A DNA stretch of 64,000 bases from Paraburkholderia guartelaensis (GCF_004353905.1 NZ_SMOD01000031.1:31945-95944), one strand, 5' to 3'; positions 40,359-49,386 are shown, counted from the first letter of the stretch. The notes: generated by a model not told the origin, from the sequence alone. Numbers and translations: made by a program.

Positions 40359-41285
40359 TCATCGGCTATGTGCCTCGCCGGACCACGCGCGTATCTGATC
40401 GATGGTGGCCGTGGCGCCGCCGCATACGACGATCAGAACCTTCTTGTAATTGGCCAGCGCCGGATGCCTGTCGTAGGCGACAGACAGCGCTGCGCCGCAA
40501 GCCGGCTCAACCAGGATGCGGTGATCCGCGAGAAAACGCTCGCAGGCAGCGAGCGCGCTGGAGTCCGACACGACGAGACTGTGTACCGGGTGCTCGCGCA
40601 CGCAGCGCAACGCCTGTTCGCACACCCGCTTGGCGCCGAGCGACGTGGCGACGCTGGAGATAGACGGCAACGTCACCGTATGCCCCGCCTCGACAGCGGC
40701 ATGGAGCGAAGCGGCGCCATCGGTTTCGACAGCCAGTACCGGCACATCGTGCCAATGATTGCGCTGCAGGCCTTCCACGACGCCACAAAGCAGGCCGCCG
40801 CCGCCAACGGAAAGCACGACGGCATCGGGCTTGAAGCGGGCTTGGGCAATTTCATCGATCATCGAGGCATGGCCGTGCCACAGCAACGGATCGTCGAAGG
40901 GATGCAGAAACGCGTCCGTGGCGCCCAGCAACGTTTGCGCGAACTGGTTTGCCTCCTGCCAGGAACTGCCGTGCACCACGACCTCCGCACCCTCCAGGCG
41001 GAGCAACTCTTTGGCGCGCTCGGTCGTGGTTTCCGGCACCACGACAACAACGGGAACGCCCAGGCGCCGGCCCGCATAAGCAACGGCAAGACCTGCATTA
41101 CCCCCGGAGGAGGACACGAACCGCTGTGCGCCACGGCTTTGGTGGACGGCGCAAGCGTGGCCAATGCCCCGGATCTTGAACGATCCACATGGCTGCAAAG
41201 CGTCGAGCTTGAGCCACACGGACTGTTCGCCAGCGACGCTCAAGGCGCGCGACTCCACCAAAGGGGTTTCAAAGTGCAGATTCAT
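40359..41285 (-). CDS. PLP-dependent serine/threonine dehydratase-like enzyme
   Basis: 308 residues of fold type II PLP enzymes. The PLP lysine lies in GSFKIRG, the phosphate-binding loop is SSSGGNAGLA, and the second Gly-rich loop is GGGGLLCGV. A Cys next to the C-terminal glycines (IVVCGGAT) fits serine/threonine dehydratases. It would deaminate L-serine or L-threonine to pyruvate or 2-oxobutyrate. The ATG at 41285 (MNLHFETP) gives the standard length; ATG at 41297 is an alternative, and neither has a strong ribosome-binding site. The AraC regulator lies 122 bases upstream on the same strand and may control it. Confidence 0.88.
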   Translation of the reverse strand: MNLHFETPLVESRALSVAGEQSVWLKLDALQPCGSFKIRGIGHACAVHQSRGAQRFVSSSGGNAGLAVAYAGRRLGVPVVVVVPETTTERAKELLRLEGAEVVVHGSSWQEANQFAQTLLGATDAFLHPFDDPLLWHGHASMIDEIAQARFKPDAVVLSVGGGGLLCGVVEGLQRNHWHDVPVLAVETDGAASLHAAVEAGHTVTLPSISSVATSLGAKRVCEQALRCVREHPVHSLVVSDSSALAACERFLADHRILVEPACGAALSVAYDRHPALANYKKVLIVVCGGATATIDQIRAWSGEAHSR

Positions 41286-41407
41286 TGCGATGGGCATCCA
41301 GGTTTGCGATCGGAACAACCGTTGCCGAACTTCTGCTGATCCTAAAGAGGAACGGGGCGGCTGGCTTGTAAAAAATTGACGCGCGAGGCGATCTAAGGCC
41401 CATCGGC

Positions 41408-42217
41408 TCAGTACGCGGACGGGGCCACGCCGAATGCTTGACGGAACGCCCTGTTGAAATGGCTTTGATCGTAAAACCCGACGCCCTGGGCGACTTCGGC
41501 AATGGATTGCCTGCCGCGGGCCAACTGGGCGCACGCCTGTTCCAGCCGCAGACGAAGCAGCCAGGCGTGAGGCGTCATGCCGACTGTCTGCTTGAATCGA
41601 CGCAAAAAATGAAAGCGCCCCAGACCGCACAAGGTGGCCAATTCGTCGAGCGTGATTTTCTCCGCCAAGTGGAACAGGCAATAGTCTTTGAGCCGCTGCC
41701 GATGCATTGGCGAGAGCGTCCCTTTGACGGCGATCGGCTTGATGGCTCCGGACCGCTTAAACAGGACATACAGCAGGGAAAGCCATTCCGACTGCACAGA
41801 CACCGAGGAAGCGTCAGGCGACGACCGCATCGCATCGTGGAACTGCAACAGGTGCGCGGCGAGCGTCAGATCCTCGATCATCATGCCTTTCAGCCCGGGC
41901 TCGCGAGTGGAGTCCGTTACCTCGGCTGTGACTTCTTTCAGCAGGTCCTGGGATAGCCTGAAGGTCCTCAGCGTATAAGCATCTCCGCTTTCCCCAACCC
42001 CGTCATGGATCTCGCCGGGCGGCATCAAGGAAATGCGACCCGGCCCGAGCAACACGGCCTCTCCGTTCACGCACTGGCGCTGAACCCCTTCGGTCACGAG
42101 CCCGACGTGATAGTCAAGATGGTAGTGCCGGCCGAAATTGAACGCTTTGAAACGCCCGGTGCCGAGAACGAGTCCCGGAAGGTCGACGAGCCGTTTGTAC
42201 TCCACGCCATCGCTCAT
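41408..42217 (-). CDS. AraC-family transcriptional regulator
   Basis: 269 residues: an N-terminal cupin-type ligand domain (NFGRHYHLDYHVGLVTEG, LMPPGEIHDG) and a C-terminal double helix-turn-helix (TLDELATLCGLGRFHFLRRFKQTVG, then SIAEVAQGVGFYDQSHFNRAFRQAFG). The ligand is unknown. It lies directly upstream of the PLP dehydratase on the same strand, so regulation of amino-acid degradation or export is plausible. The start at 42217 gives the expected length, though the ribosome-binding site is weak. Confidence 0.9.
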   Translation of the reverse strand: MSDGVEYKRLVDLPGLVLGTGRFKAFNFGRHYHLDYHVGLVTEGVQRQCVNGEAVLLGPGRISLMPPGEIHDGVGESGDAYTLRTFRLSQDLLKEVTAEVTDSTREPGLKGMMIEDLTLAAHLLQFHDAMRSSPDASSVSVQSEWLSLLYVLFKRSGAIKPIAVKGTLSPMHRQRLKDYCLFHLAEKITLDELATLCGLGRFHFLRRFKQTVGMTPHAWLLRLRLEQACAQLARGRQSIAEVAQGVGFYDQSHFNRAFRQAFGVAPSAY

Positions 42218-42340
42218 TTCAAATCACGAAGTCACTATTGCACCAGATTTAAGGGGTCGCACCAGACGCGAGCCGTCGAGGCTTTCGAGGGTTTTCCGGC
42301 GCGGCACGACGAGTATATGTCAGCAGCCAGGCTACCGGCC

Positions 42341-43054
42341 TTACTCGATATTGAAATGGACGCGGATGTCCTGTTCGCTTTCGACCGGATGTCCTTGCTT
42401 CATCGCGGGGAAGAAGTGCCAGTTTCGAAGCGTCTCCAGCAGCAACTGGTTCAGGCGCGGGTTCTGTGTGGGTTTGACGAGCGCGACGTCGACCGATCCG
42501 TCCGGATGGATGGTGAAGCGAGCTAGCGCGATGGCCTGGTACGCGTATTCGCGCAGGTCATCGGGAAGCACGGGCAACGGCCGGATAACCGGCCGCGCGG
42601 TGGTATCGCCGGACACTGCGGAAGGGGTGCTGGACGGAGCGGGTGTAGCCGCTGCGTTTTCGGTGCTGGCATGCGTCGTTGCCGTTGCCGTTGCCGGCTG
42701 CGGAGCGGCAGCCGCGGGCAACGGGGATTCGGTATGCGCAGGCAAGTGCGTGGGAGCCGGAGCCGCAGGCCGATTCATTGGCCGAGCCACGCGCGCAGGG
42801 CGGGGTGTTGCTGCGATGCTCGGAGCAGGGCGTGCGACCGCGGCTGGCGGTTGGGGCGGCGCCGGCGGAGTGATCTCCACCATGCGCGCATCGAGCGTCA
42901 ACGCACGGGCGCGTTCCGGACTTTCCGAAAGACCGACCACGAACATGCTGACGAATGCGGACCACACCGCGAGCGCCACAACGCATCCGACCAGGGCTCT
43001 CGGGCCGCGCGCGTCAAGCAGGCTGACGAAGCGCGCGATGCTACGGTTGGTCAC
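42341..43054 (-). CDS. TonB-family energy-coupling protein
   Basis: 237 residues: one N-terminal membrane anchor (ALVGCVVALAVWSAFVSMFVVG), a Pro/Ala/Thr-rich periplasmic spanner (VEITPPAPPQPPAAV and onward) and a C-terminal TonB domain (ARFTIHPDGSVDVALVKPTQNPRLNQLLLETL, with FFPA and IRVHFNIE). It delivers proton-motive energy to the receptor at 44106-46457. The start is taken as GTG at 43054, inside the last codons of exbD (14-base overlap); no ATG is near. It is the last gene of the receptor-exbB-exbD-tonB operon. Confidence 0.85.
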   Translation of the reverse strand: MTNRSIARFVSLLDARGPRALVGCVVALAVWSAFVSMFVVGLSESPERARALTLDARMVEITPPAPPQPPAAVARPAPSIAATPRPARVARPMNRPAAPAPTHLPAHTESPLPAAAAPQPATATATTHASTENAAATPAPSSTPSAVSGDTTARPVIRPLPVLPDDLREYAYQAIALARFTIHPDGSVDVALVKPTQNPRLNQLLLETLRNWHFFPAMKQGHPVESEQDIRVHFNIE

Positions 43055-43445
43055 GTTGTACCGCGATGAGGAAGTGGCCGGCTCCGCCCAGGCGCGCCTG
43101 GAGCATGGCCTGGACGACCAGGCCGTTCGGCGCGCCTGCGTCCGCGGCGACAACCACGTTTCCATCGGCAGCCAGCTGGCGCTTTATCGTTCCCGCCACT
43201 TCATTGAGTTGGACGTCCTGGCGGTTCACCGCGATCTGTCCGTTATGGCTTACGCTGAGCGTGAGGGGCTGCTGCGCGGCAAGCGGTTGCGCTGTGCCGC
43301 GCGGCAGATCGAGCTTGACCGCGTCGAGCCGCTGCATCGTAAGTGAAGCGAGCATGAAGGTGGCGAGCAGAAAGAACATCACATCGATCATCGGAATGAT
43401 CTCGATGCGACCGCGCTTCGATGCCCGGGAACGGCGCAGCTTCAT
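43041..43445 (-). CDS. exbD: ExbD/TolR-family proton-channel subunit
   Basis: 134 residues with a basic N-terminus, a single membrane helix that holds the essential Asp (IEIIPMIDVMFFLLATFML) and a periplasmic domain. It works with ExbB and TonB to energise outer-membrane uptake. The ATG at 43445 overlaps the stop of the exbB gene by 4 bases (ATGA), and GAGG lies upstream. Confidence 0.9.
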   Translation of the reverse strand: MKLRRSRASKRGRIEIIPMIDVMFFLLATFMLASLTMQRLDAVKLDLPRGTAQPLAAQQPLTLSVSHNGQIAVNRQDVQLNEVAGTIKRQLAADGNVVVAADAGAPNGLVVQAMLQARLGGAGHFLIAVQRDQP

Positions 43446-44080
43446 GACGATAGCGCCTCGCTTTCCTGCGCCAGTCTCACATTGCTGAGCCACGTGTTGA
43501 CGATCGCTTCGAGCTCGTCCATGAGCCTGTCGATACGCCTCGAAAAATAATTGAAGGCGAACAGCGAGACCAGCGCGATCACGAGGCCGATGGCGGTCGC
43601 GACCAACGCCTGCGCCACGCCGCCGGTCACGCCGCCAGGATTGACGAGACCGTTATTTCCGATCAGCCGGAACGCATGCATCATGCCGACAATCGTTCCC
43701 AGCAGGCCGAGCAGCGGTGCGGCTGTCACGATTGTTTCGAGCACCCAGAGGCCTCTCGACATATCGCGCTGTACATCGAGTGCGAGCGCGCCCGCCCTGG
43801 CTTCGATCCACCATGCGGGTTTGCTAGCGTGACCGATCAACGGTTCGAGCAGCCTGCGCAGCGCGTGCTGCGGGGGCAGTCGCAGTAGCACAGCGGTGCG
43901 ATCGGGCTCGTCACCTGCATGGGATTGCGTCTGCGGGGCGGCGGGAATGACCGCGAAGCGCCAGAACACCCACGCGCGATCGAGCGTGATGATGAGCGCA
44001 ACGATGGCGAGCAGGGTGAGCGGATAAACGACCCATCCGCCAACCCGCGCGGCCTGCGCGATTCCTGTCCAGTCTTGCAT
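43442..44080 (-). CDS. exbB: ExbB/TolQ/MotA-family proton-channel subunit
   Basis: 212 residues with three membrane helices in the ExbB order: VVYPLTLLAIVALIITLDRAW near the N-terminus, then the conserved block LLGLLGTIVGMMHAF and VATAIGLVIALVSLFAFNYF. It forms the pentameric proton channel with ExbD. It starts 25 bases after the receptor gene and overlaps exbD by 4 bases. The ribosome-binding site is weak, so coupling to the upstream gene is likely. Confidence 0.9.
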   Translation of the reverse strand: MQDWTGIAQAARVGGWVVYPLTLLAIVALIITLDRAWVFWRFAVIPAAPQTQSHAGDEPDRTAVLLRLPPQHALRRLLEPLIGHASKPAWWIEARAGALALDVQRDMSRGLWVLETIVTAAPLLGLLGTIVGMMHAFRLIGNNGLVNPGGVTGGVAQALVATAIGLVIALVSLFAFNYFSRRIDRLMDELEAIVNTWLSNVRLAQESEALSS

Positions 44081-44105
44081 GGAGGCACCCGGTTATGTGG
44101 TTCTG

Positions 44106-46457
44106 TCAAAAGTATTTGGTTAGTCCTGCATAGAACGCGCGATAGGGGCCGTATTGAGGTGCGAACACGCCGATGCCGGAACCGTCGCGCAGCGCATACG
44201 TTCTGCCGAATGCGTTGATCACCACGACCCGCCCATCCATCTTGCCGACCACAGGCAGGTTGAAATGCTCGATGACGGCCAGATTGATCTGCGCATAGAA
44301 GGGCATCTTGCCGGTGTTGGCGAAGCCGTTGCGCAGGCCGCTGCCTGCCGTGCCGTCCATCGTGAAGGTGGTGCGATGCCAGTTGTAGGCGCCGCCGAAG
44401 GATGCCGTCACGCGCTGGTCGTGATCGAGGAATACCCAGTTGTTGCTGATATAGGCTAGTTCGTCCGCACCGAAATTGAATTGGGCGGACGTGACGTTCT
44501 TGCCCATTGCGCGGCTATAGGCGAGATTCAGATACGCCGACACGTTTTCATGCTTGTAGTTGGCCGTGAATTCGACGCCATAGACACGTCCGTACTGGTA
44601 GTTGAACGGCGTATAGATGAGCGCCGCGCCAAACTGGCCGAGGTCGAGCAGGTTGTGGGCCTTCTTGTAGTACGCGTCCAGGCCCAGCGTGAGGTCCGAG
44701 CCGATTTGCTGGGTCACGCCAAGGTCGAAGTAATCGGCGCGCTCGGGCTGCACCGGATCGTTCTGCGTGACCTCGCTCTGGTTAGTCGTGCCATTGAAGC
44801 GGCTGACGGTGGAGCTGGACACCAGTTCGAACGAAGGCGGCGTGAAGTAGCGGGCATAGCCGGCATGAAATGTCGTGGTGGGCGTCAGCTTGAACACCGC
44901 GCCAATGCGCGGACTCAACTGGTTCGCCTGCACGTATTCGTCCATGCCGTCATAGCGCAGACCGTAGTTCAAGGTCAGCCTGTCGGTGATCTTCCACTCA
45001 TCCTGGATGTACGCGCTGTAGAGGTAGCCCGTCTTGCTGCTCGAATCGGAGAGCGTAAAGGGCACATCCGAGGTCTGATTGCCATTGGCGTCGGCGGGGA
45101 AAACGGTCACGTTGTCCGAGAAGTTCGCATGCTCCTGCTGGAAGAGCACGCCGGCGCGCAGCGTGTGGTGGTCGTTGAGCCGGTACGTGGTATCAGCTTG
45201 CAGACCGTTGGCGGTATCGCTGTGGAAGTCCTGCGAGGCGACGCCGTTGAAGATCAGGTCGCCGACCGGGTCCGGATTGAACTGGGTGCGCGTATAGCGC
45301 GTGAAAAGCGCAACCTGATAGTCGAGGGCCCCGCCGTTGGTGCCTTGTAGCGCGACCACAGCGAAGTTATTCAGCTCCGACTGGGTTTCGTTCAGGTTGG
45401 CGGAATCGAACGTGGGCACGCCGGCGAGCATGAAGTTCGGCGTGAGGCCGGGCGTATTCGGGATCTCGAACTGGTTGGATGCCGTGCCGAACATCACGCT
45501 CACGCGCGTGAGCGGGTTGATGATGTACGACATATACCCGAAGGCATTGCCCTGACGCGTGTGATCATGGATCGGGCTCGGCGACGCAGTGGGCGCCTCG
45601 ATGCCCAGATTGTTTTCGCCCAGCGAGCCGCTGAAGTAATAGCTGAAATCGCCCTTGCTGCCGAAGACATCGGCGCTCGTCTGGATGGTCTGGTGGCTGC
45701 CGCCATAGACATCGATCGAGCCACCGTTGCCGAGATCGCCGGATTTGGTGCGGATATCCACGATACCGGCCGTACGGTAGCCGTATTCGGCCGGCAGCGC
45801 GCCGGTCAGCAGATTGAGCTGGTCGATGATGCGTGTATCGAGCGATTGCCCGAAACCGCTGATCGGCTCGGGAATCAGAATGCCGTTGATCCGGTATTGC
45901 AGGTCGGCGTGGTCGCCGCGCACGTGCACCTGGCCGTATGAGTCGTCCGCGACGCCCGGGGCTTGCAGCAGCACCTGATTCAGCGGCGTATTTTGGCCTT
46001 GCGGCATGGCCTGAATGTCGGCCTGGGTGATCCGGTAGATGCTGCTGCCAGTCTCGGGTAGCAGGCCGTTACGCGCCTCGTTGAGCCGCTTCGCGTTGAC
46101 CTGCACGTCGAGCGTGTCGCCCTTGTTCAGAACCACTGCCACGCTGGCTGGACTCGCCGGTGCAGTGGTCGCGATCTGCGAGGCGGCGGCAAAGCCGGGC
46201 GCCGTGACGGTCACCGCATAAGTGCCCGTGGCAACGTGAAGGAGTTCGAAGTGTCCAGTCGCATCGGTCGTGGTCTCTCCTGCCTGCGCGCCGTTTGCGT
46301 CCTGGAGTACGACAGCAGCGTGATCCACCGGCTTGCCGGACATGTCCTTCACTGTGCCGTTGAGTGTGGTGTCGGCGTCTGCAGCTCGCGCCTGCGTGGC
46401 CGTGATCATGGCGAACGAGACTAGCGCCGCGCGGGCGATGAGTGTGCGGTGGATCAT
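44106..46457 (-). CDS. TonB-dependent outer-membrane receptor with carboxypeptidase-like N-terminal domain
   Basis: 783 residues: signal peptide (AALVSFAMITATQARA), a carboxypeptidase regulatory-like domain (about 28-115, LNGTVKDMSGKPVDHAAVVL), a plug domain (NQVLLQAPGVADDSYGQVHVRGDHADLQYRING) and a 22-strand barrel ending in the aromatic LTKYF typical of BamA substrates. It takes up a scarce ligand such as a metal complex with energy from the adjacent exbB-exbD-tonB genes. The start is taken at 46457 (MIHRTLIA); a GTG at 46499 is possible. A Zur/Fur-like palindrome lies 69-87 bases upstream. Confidence 0.9.
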   Translation of the reverse strand: MIHRTLIARAALVSFAMITATQARAADADTTLNGTVKDMSGKPVDHAAVVLQDANGAQAGETTTDATGHFELLHVATGTYAVTVTAPGFAAASQIATTAPASPASVAVVLNKGDTLDVQVNAKRLNEARNGLLPETGSSIYRITQADIQAMPQGQNTPLNQVLLQAPGVADDSYGQVHVRGDHADLQYRINGILIPEPISGFGQSLDTRIIDQLNLLTGALPAEYGYRTAGIVDIRTKSGDLGNGGSIDVYGGSHQTIQTSADVFGSKGDFSYYFSGSLGENNLGIEAPTASPSPIHDHTRQGNAFGYMSYIINPLTRVSVMFGTASNQFEIPNTPGLTPNFMLAGVPTFDSANLNETQSELNNFAVVALQGTNGGALDYQVALFTRYTRTQFNPDPVGDLIFNGVASQDFHSDTANGLQADTTYRLNDHHTLRAGVLFQQEHANFSDNVTVFPADANGNQTSDVPFTLSDSSSKTGYLYSAYIQDEWKITDRLTLNYGLRYDGMDEYVQANQLSPRIGAVFKLTPTTTFHAGYARYFTPPSFELVSSSTVSRFNGTTNQSEVTQNDPVQPERADYFDLGVTQQIGSDLTLGLDAYYKKAHNLLDLGQFGAALIYTPFNYQYGRVYGVEFTANYKHENVSAYLNLAYSRAMGKNVTSAQFNFGADELAYISNNWVFLDHDQRVTASFGGAYNWHRTTFTMDGTAGSGLRNGFANTGKMPFYAQINLAVIEHFNLPVVGKMDGRVVVINAFGRTYALRDGSGIGVFAPQYGPYRAFYAGLTKYF

Positions 46458-46759
46458 GATGCGGTTGGGAAGAGTTATTGTTTTCCGGGCCCGCCTCACA
46501 AAGTTTCGGCTGGCCTCGGGTTCTGAATGTAATGATATAACATTGCATTTAAATCACGCCATAGCGACCGGATAAAAAATTGAAAGCCGATCTATGAAAT
46601 AAATATGAAAGTTATCTGTATGTTATTTTGAATAATCGACGCGGGAGTGCCGACGAAAGGCGCGCGCGGTTGTTGCACCGCAGCCGACGTGGCACGATAT
46701 CGAGTCCGTCCAGTGCACGATTTCGCGACTGCGTTAAGGGATTAAGGGAAGTTGAAAAC
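46458..46759. promoter_or_regulatory. Divergent, A+T-rich regulatory region of the receptor and ABC operons
   Basis: 302 bases without a gene, clearly richer in A and T than its surroundings. It carries the palindrome at 46526-46544 and further A+T-rich sequence (about 46574-46640) that could hold the promoter and operator of the plus-strand operon. Confidence 0.5.
46526..46544. promoter_or_regulatory. Zur-box-like (or Fur-like) palindrome
   Basis: On the minus strand the site reads AATGTTATATCATTACATT, an imperfect palindrome with the GTTATA core of zinc-uptake-regulator boxes. On the plus strand TAATGATA also fits half of a Fur box. Position between a TonB system and a putative ABC transporter fits control by metal starvation. 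Confidence 0.55.
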
Positions 46760-47962
46760 ATGATGTTGTCCTGCCGACTGCGGTGGTATGCCCTCGCAAC
46801 GTCTCGCATGTTGCGCAGACATTGGCAGGCGCTGATCCTTTCCGTCCTGCTGTTGCTGCCGGCGATGCCTGTGTTCGCCCAGACGCGGATTCTCGGTGCA
46901 CCGGTACTCGCTGCTCTCGCGCCTTCACATGGCATGCAATGGCGGTTCGTGTGGGTGCATATGCTCGAAGCCGTCGGCATGTTGTGGGTGCTCGCGCAAC
47001 GTGGCGCCATCACGGGCGGCGCGTTCGCGACTTTCCTCGATTCGTTGCCCAGTTCACATGCCCGCCGCCGTGCCGTCGATATCGCTGTCGTGCTCGTCGC
47101 GAGTACGCCGCTCTTTCTGCCCGTGCTCGCCGCCGCGGTCGCGCTGGCCTTTCTGCCGCAGAAGGCCACCAACTATCTGTTCGTTCTCGATCTGCTGCTG
47201 ATTACGCTTGGATGGCAATTGACTGCGCTGTCGCGCAGCGCGCGCAACGCGATTCCATTGGTCGCCGCCAATGTTGTCCTCGTCGGCGCGTTGCAGACGG
47301 GCGACACGATCCGCCCGGCGCTTCTGCTCATACCCTTGCTGCTTGCAGCGTTCGCGATCGCCCATAAACCGGTTGCTTCGACTTCATGGTCTGGATGGCC
47401 CGGTGCGCGCTCACGCCGCGTCATGGGTTGCATGCGCGCGAACGTTGTGCAGAATCTTTCGCCTGTGACGAGGCTGCAGATCGGCATCGTGTGGGATCGC
47501 GCCGCAGGCGTCTTCGCACGCTACCTGGTGATGGGCTCCGTCACGGCCTCCACATGCTTCCTGCTTGGACTCTGGAATTTCGACACGCGCGCCGTTCCGC
47601 TGACATTGATTTCGCAGGCCGTGATTGCGCTGATCGCCGCGACGACCTATCGCGATTTGCGCGCGGCGCACCTCCACGCCGGGCAGTTCATGCGATCGCT
47701 GCCGATTGCAGAGGCGGCGCAGCCCCGTGCCGATATGCTGACCGTTGCCGCGCTGGCGCTGCCATTCGCCAGCGTTGCGCCGCTGCTGCTGGCCGCACAC
47801 GGTGTTTTGCCGTTGTGGCTGGCGGTGGCTCTCTTGTGCTCGGGCGCGCCGCTGCTTGCCTTGCTGTATTTCCCGCAACGCTACACGCCCCGGCAATCCG
47901 TCTTGCTCGGCACGATGCTGGCCGCGATCTGGGTCGCTGCCGTCTGGCCATTGTTCACTTGA
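46760..47962 (+). CDS. Multi-pass membrane protein, putative ABC permease
   Basis: 400 residues with about ten hydrophobic helices (ALILSVLLLLPAMPVFA, VDIAVVLVASTPLFLPVLAAAVALAFL, YLVMGSVTASTCFLLGLW, LTVAALALPFASVAPLLLAAHGVLPLW). I do not recognise the family by sequence. It stands 11 bases before an ABC ATPase gene and should be its membrane partner. AAGGGAA lies 9 bases before the ATG at 46760. It diverges from the TonB receptor operon and shares its regulatory region, so it may handle the same ligand. Confidence 0.68.
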   Translation: MMLSCRLRWYALATSRMLRRHWQALILSVLLLLPAMPVFAQTRILGAPVLAALAPSHGMQWRFVWVHMLEAVGMLWVLAQRGAITGGAFATFLDSLPSSHARRRAVDIAVVLVASTPLFLPVLAAAVALAFLPQKATNYLFVLDLLLITLGWQLTALSRSARNAIPLVAANVVLVGALQTGDTIRPALLLIPLLLAAFAIAHKPVASTSWSGWPGARSRRVMGCMRANVVQNLSPVTRLQIGIVWDRAAGVFARYLVMGSVTASTCFLLGLWNFDTRAVPLTLISQAVIALIAATTYRDLRAAHLHAGQFMRSLPIAEAAQPRADMLTVAALALPFASVAPLLLAAHGVLPLWLAVALLCSGAPLLALLYFPQRYTPRQSVLLGTMLAAIWVAAVWPLFT

Positions 47963-47973
47963 TTGATTCCACC

Positions 47974-48597
47974 ATGCTTCGATTCGAAAACCTCAGCAAA
48001 CGCTTTGGCGAGCGCGTTATCTTCCAGGGATTGCATCACACTCTCGGCGCTGGGTGCGTGGCGCTCTGCGATGAAAACGGCAGCGGCAAGTCGACGTTGC
48101 TCGCCATCCTTGCCGGCGCGATCGACGCCGACGAAGGGGAGGTATGGATCGACGGTCATTCGCTGCGCACCGATCCGCTCAAGGCCAAATCCGCCCTGGC
48201 CTACGTGCCCGACGACTGCATGGCATATCCGTTCCAAACAGGCCGGGCATTTCTCGAACTCGTCGCGTCGACGAAGAAGACCACTGTCGACACGCGCACG
48301 CTCGATCTTGCGGATCGCTTCGGCCTCGCACCGCACCTCGATAAGCGCTTCGAGCAGATGTCGCTCGGCACCCGCAAGAAGATATTCCTGACGGCGACCA
48401 TGCTGGGCGAGCCCGCCGTCGTCATCGCTGACGAACCGGGCAACGGGCTCGACGCCGCCGCGCGCGCGGTTCTCATCGATCTATTCAAGAATTTGGCCAA
48501 AGACAGCGCGGTCTTTTTTTCGAGTCACGATTTGCGGCTTGCGCAGGCTTGTGAGGCAAGAGTCACCAGTTTTGCCGATCTGGGTATGGTCGTGTGA
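47974..48597 (+). CDS. ABC transporter ATP-binding protein
   Basis: 207 residues with a nucleotide-binding domain: Walker A in DENGSGKSTLL, a Q-loop-like region around YVPDDCMAYPF (no obvious Gln), a degenerate signature MSLGTRKKIFL (LSGGQ replaced by MSLGTR), Walker B VVIADEPGNGLD and an H-loop FFSSHDLRL. It powers the membrane protein encoded just upstream. The start at 47974 has no clear ribosome-binding site, which suggests coupling to the upstream gene 11 bases away. Confidence 0.87.
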   Translation: MLRFENLSKRFGERVIFQGLHHTLGAGCVALCDENGSGKSTLLAILAGAIDADEGEVWIDGHSLRTDPLKAKSALAYVPDDCMAYPFQTGRAFLELVASTKKTTVDTRTLDLADRFGLAPHLDKRFEQMSLGTRKKIFLTATMLGEPAVVIADEPGNGLDAAARAVLIDLFKNLAKDSAVFFSSHDLRLAQACEARVTSFADLGMVV

Positions 48598-48654
48598 GAC
48601 GCAATCCAGCTGCACGTACCAGTGACTTGAACTGTTGCGCGTAGCAGTCTGCTG

Positions 48655-48828
48655 CTACGTCGACCGGTCGCGGTTGCGCGCGCGCGTGGCGCCCGTGATC
48701 ACCGCAACGCCGAGCAGTATCACCGCCACGATCTCGATGATGTGCGGCGCAACATGCAGCGCCATCAATGCCCATGCCACGCCGCCAATAAAAATGATCC
48801 ATCCGATCAAATAAATGAGCAGGGTCAT
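48655..48828 (-). CDS. Small two-helix membrane protein
   Basis: 57 residues, two membrane helices (LLIYLIGWIIFIGGVAWALM and HIIEIVAVILLGVAVITGAT) and a basic C-terminus (RARNRDRST). AGGAG lies 8 bases before the ATG at 48828. Codon use and the clean ribosome-binding site support a real gene. Function unknown; such proteins often associate with larger membrane complexes. It faces the kdp promoter region. Confidence 0.68.
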   Translation of the reverse strand: MTLLIYLIGWIIFIGGVAWALMALHVAPHIIEIVAVILLGVAVITGATRARNRDRST

Positions 48829-49170
48829 CCTTTTTCTCCTTGTGATTCCGGCCTGGGTGCACTGCAAACAACGCCGTTGACAAAAGGGCGATCGACACGC
48901 CTTTCACCGGGCACATTGCGTCGGAGCACATTGCGCGCCTGACGTCGCCATGGCGCGCAGCCGATGTTGACCTCTTAACGTGGTCTTAACATCGGCCGTC
49001 AAAACTCAGCGCCGTCTTTAGATCGTTTTGCATAGAGTGCAGACCACGATTCCAACGTGAGCCTGACCTATGCCATTCCTTCCTCGTTCCACGCCTCGCC
49101 GTCCTGCGCGATGCGTTCTCCCTCACACGCCGCGAGCCAACGTTTCCCTGCCTGCGGGAGGGTTTCGCCC
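48829..49170. promoter_or_regulatory. Upstream region of the kdp operon
   Basis: 342 bases without a convincing gene. It holds the probable KdpE site at 48961-48995; a frame at 49057-49251 only becomes coding at the kdpF start (49171). Confidence 0.45.
48961..48995 (+). promoter_or_regulatory. Probable KdpE-binding site
   Basis: Two direct repeats TCTTAAC (48973-48979 and 48984-48990) are spaced by 11 bp, the classic layout for OmpR/PhoB-family regulators. They are enclosed by an inverted repeat CCGATGTT (48961-48968) and AACATCGG (48988-48995). The site is about 180 bases before kdpF. Confidence 0.6.
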
Positions 49171-49251
49171 ATGACCGCGCTCGCCGGCCTGCTTGCCGCG
49201 GGCCTGTTCGTCTATCTGATCTACGCGCTCGTCAAGCCGGAGAAGTTCTGA
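49171..49251 (+). CDS. kdpF: KdpF, small subunit of the Kdp potassium-transporting ATPase
   Basis: 26 residues, MTALAGLLAAGLFVYLIYAL then VKPEKF: one membrane helix with the family ending of KdpF peptides (YALxxPExF). KdpF stabilises the KdpABC complex in the inner membrane. GGGAGGG lies 8 bases before the ATG. Confidence 0.8.
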   Translation: MTALAGLLAAGLFVYLIYALVKPEKF

Positions 49252-49302
49252 GCTTCGCTCGCGCCGGCACGACCCGTTTGTCGTCAATCACTATTTCAAA
49301 CC

Positions 49303-49386
49303 ATGAACGACTTTATCTACCTGTTGGTGTTTTCAGGGTTCTTCGCACTGACCGCGGGGTTCACCATCGGTCTGGACCGGATCTGA
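49303..49386 (+). CDS. Second KdpF-like single-helix peptide between kdpF and kdpA
   Basis: 27 residues, starting MNDFIYLLVFSGFFALTAGF, with one membrane helix and the end TIGLDRI. It fits neatly between kdpF and kdpA (12 bases before the kdpA ATG). No clear ribosome-binding site is seen. It may be an extra small Kdp subunit; it is too short for a firm call. Confidence 0.5.
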   Translation: MNDFIYLLVFSGFFALTAGFTIGLDRI

